From JAEZAA01 sp964514485 (GTDB lineage Bacteria > Pseudomonadota > Gammaproteobacteria > Pseudomonadales > Oleiphilaceae): 64,000 nt of DNA. The notes below the pieces were generated by a model. It was not told where the DNA came from. It was given only the letters and a program-made list of their open reading frames with translations, and made no database searches. Numbering within the stretch: position 1 is the stretch's first letter; every line of letters begins with the position of its first letter. The stretch is taken from contig CAZEWG010000002.1 of the NCBI GenBank assembly GCA_964514485.1, forward strand, positions 1-64,000, in the 5' to 3' direction. Shown here piece by piece: positions 62,948 through 64,000 of this stretch. The translations under genes and the position numbers were made by a program.

Positions 62948-63526
62948 ATGATTCTGATAAACCAAATTGACCAGGGCTGGCTGGCGGGCGCCTTGCGCAG
63001 ACCCTCGCCCAATTACAATGCCCGGCCCGATCCGAACGATCTGAGCCTGTTGGTCATTCACAATATCAGCCTGCCCCCGGGCCGCTTCGGCGGGTTGCAG
63101 GTGGAACAGTTATTCTGCAACTGTCTGGATTGGAACGAGCATCCGTTTTTTGCAACGATCCAGGGGCTGGAAGTCTCGTCCCATCTGTTTATTCGCCGGG
63201 ATGGTGAAGTCGTCCAGTTCGTGCCATTTCATGAGCGGGCCTGGCATGCGGGGCGCTCGGAGTTTGAAGGACGCAGTGGTTGTAATGACTTTTCCATCGG
63301 CATTGAGCTGGAGGGCACGGACGATACTCCCTATGAACAGGTTCAATATGACCAGCTGGTGCAGGTGACCTGCACCCTGATGCGGGCCTACCCGGCTATT
63401 ACCCTGGACCGGATTGTCGGTCACAGTGACATTGCACCGGGTCGCAAGACTGATCCCGGCCCTTATTTTGATTGGGATTATTACCGCGCGGCGGTTGAAC
63501 GCAGCCTGGCGCCCATCTCGATTTGA
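62948..63526 (+). CDS. ampD: 1,6-anhydro-N-acetylmuramyl-L-alanine amidase AmpD
   Basis: AmpD is a cytosolic zinc amidase that trims anhydro-muropeptides in wall recycling and thereby keeps AmpC beta-lactamase induction low where ampR/ampC exist. The 192-residue protein has the zinc histidines in LLVIHNISLPPG (about residue 37) and IVGHSDIAPGRKTDPGPYFDW (about 158), plus RAWHAG and FSIGIELEG. No signal peptide is present, consistent with AmpD rather than AmiD. ampE follows after 13 bases. Confidence 0.95.
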   Translation: MILINQIDQGWLAGALRRPSPNYNARPDPNDLSLLVIHNISLPPGRFGGLQVEQLFCNCLDWNEHPFFATIQGLEVSSHLFIRRDGEVVQFVPFHERAWHAGRSEFEGRSGCNDFSIGIELEGTDDTPYEQVQYDQLVQVTCTLMRAYPAITLDRIVGHSDIAPGRKTDPGPYFDWDYYRAAVERSLAPISI

Positions 63527-63539
63527 AGAGAGCTTTCTG

Positions 63540-64000
63540 ATGCAGTTTGTATTACTTCTCGTCACCTATGTGATTCAGCGACGGTTCTATCTGGGCCTGG
63601 GGCGGCAACTGGACGATTGGGCGCTGCGCCTGCAGCATTGGTTGAAGCATAGCTTGCCTGCCTCGCTCTCTGACGGCTGGTGGCTCTTAGGGGCGGCCGT
63701 GGTGGGGCCGGTGCTGGGATTGGGTCTGGTCAGCCTGCTGATTCAGGATTGGCTGTTTGGCCTGGCTTACCTGTTTTTGCAGCTCTTTATTCTGTTTTTG
63801 ACCTTGGGCAGTCCGTTGCAAAAAGAGCAGTTCAACGCCTATCTGGAAGCCTGGCGTGCCCAGAACTATGAAGCGGCCTATCGCTATGCGCGGGAGATGG
63901 GCTATGTGCCGGATGAACCGCTACGGGATAAGGCCCAACTGCACTGGTTGGTGTGGCAGGCATTTCTGGAGCAGACCTTCACCCGCTACTTTAGTGTCTT
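63540..64000 (+). CDS. ampE: Regulatory signalling modulator AmpE (3' end outside window)
   Basis: AmpE is an inner-membrane protein of the cobalamin-biosynthesis CbiB-like family, encoded with ampD and implicated in beta-lactamase regulation and wall recycling. About 153 residues are visible: MQFVLLLVTYVIQRRFYLG, a hydrophobic pair around WWLLGAAVVGPVLGLGLVSL, then FILFLTLGSPLQKEQFNAYLEAW and LRDKAQLHWLVWQAFLEQTF. ATG 63540 lies 13 bases after the ampD stop. The frame runs off the end of the window. Confidence 0.9.
   Translation, partial: MQFVLLLVTYVIQRRFYLGLGRQLDDWALRLQHWLKHSLPASLSDGWWLLGAAVVGPVLGLGLVSLLIQDWLFGLAYLFLQLFILFLTLGSPLQKEQFNAYLEAWRAQNYEAAYRYAREMGYVPDEPLRDKAQLHWLVWQAFLEQTFTRYFSV

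Noticed and set aside
62665..63061. Small frames on both strands in the SnoaL-ampD gap
   Set aside because: They overlap neighbouring genes or the ampD promoter, lack ribosome sites and show no domain features.

Overview
The window is a 64 kb chromosomal segment of a Gram-negative gammaproteobacterium, most likely a marine relative of Pseudomonas (Pseudomonadales/Oceanospirillales grade). This rests on gene order rather than any database match. The runs pyrG-kdsA-eno-ftsB-ispD-ispF-truD-surE-pcm-(DUF368)-nlpD-rpoS, purM-purN divergent from DUF2066-hda, and nadC divergent from DUF1631-ampD-ampE are known from that group, and the rsxABCDGE-nth operon is a gammaproteobacterial hallmark. Genes are tightly packed on both strands, with many ATGA and TAATG stop-start overlaps. 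No intergenic stretch exceeds about 280 bases. I saw no tRNA, rRNA, insertion sequence, prophage or CRISPR array.

Layout. 1-2.0 kb: methionine salvage operon mtnB-mtnD-mtnC behind a recognisable promoter. 2.1-3.2 kb: an AI-2E/PerM family membrane protein. 3.3-15.3 kb: a partial type VI secretion (T6SS) cluster, tagH-tssJ-tssK-tssL-tssM-pppA-ppkA-hcp, closed by a strong terminator. 15.4-18.9 kb, minus strand: an unknown lipoprotein, an orphan PilB/GspE-like ATPase, DUF2069 and an ArsC-like protein. 19-25 kb: dnaE, accA, tilS. 25.1-26.2 kb: a PLP trans-sulfuration enzyme. 26.4-37.8 kb: the pyrG to rpoS housekeeping run. 38.0-38.5 kb: a secreted chalcone-isomerase-like protein. 38.7-45.5 kb, minus strand: rsxABCDGE-nth. 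45.8-51.8 kb: metG divergent from apbC, then dcd (interrupted by a 100-N assembly gap), a DUF416 gene and avtA. 51.9-53.6 kb, minus strand: purM-purN. 53.8-57.5 kb: DUF2066, a CDP-alcohol phosphatidyltransferase, hda, an orphan parA and a YqcC gene. 57.5-59.6 kb, minus strand: a retropepsin-like protease, nadC, thpR. 59.7-64 kb: DUF1631, a SnoaL-like protein, ampD and the start of ampE.

The T6SS locus is the only clearly accessory block. It encodes the envelope-spanning membrane complex (TssJ, TssL, TssM), the baseplate-membrane connector TssK, the tube protein Hcp and a phosphorylation control module (FHA protein TagH, phosphatase PppA, kinase PpkA). Sheath, baseplate, ClpV, VgrG and effector genes are not here, so they must lie elsewhere if the system works. 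Its most notable protein is PpkA. A cytoplasmic Ser/Thr kinase and one membrane helix are followed by a long C-terminal part ending in a formylglycine-generating-enzyme-like (SUMF1) fold. In Pseudomonas aeruginosa that fold belongs to a separate periplasmic activator of PpkA, called TagR, so this looks like a kinase-activator fusion. I found no wholly new system. The best leads are that fusion, a TssM without a recognisable Walker A motif, a coiled-coil repeat expansion in RsxC, and an unknown lipoprotein convergent with hcp.
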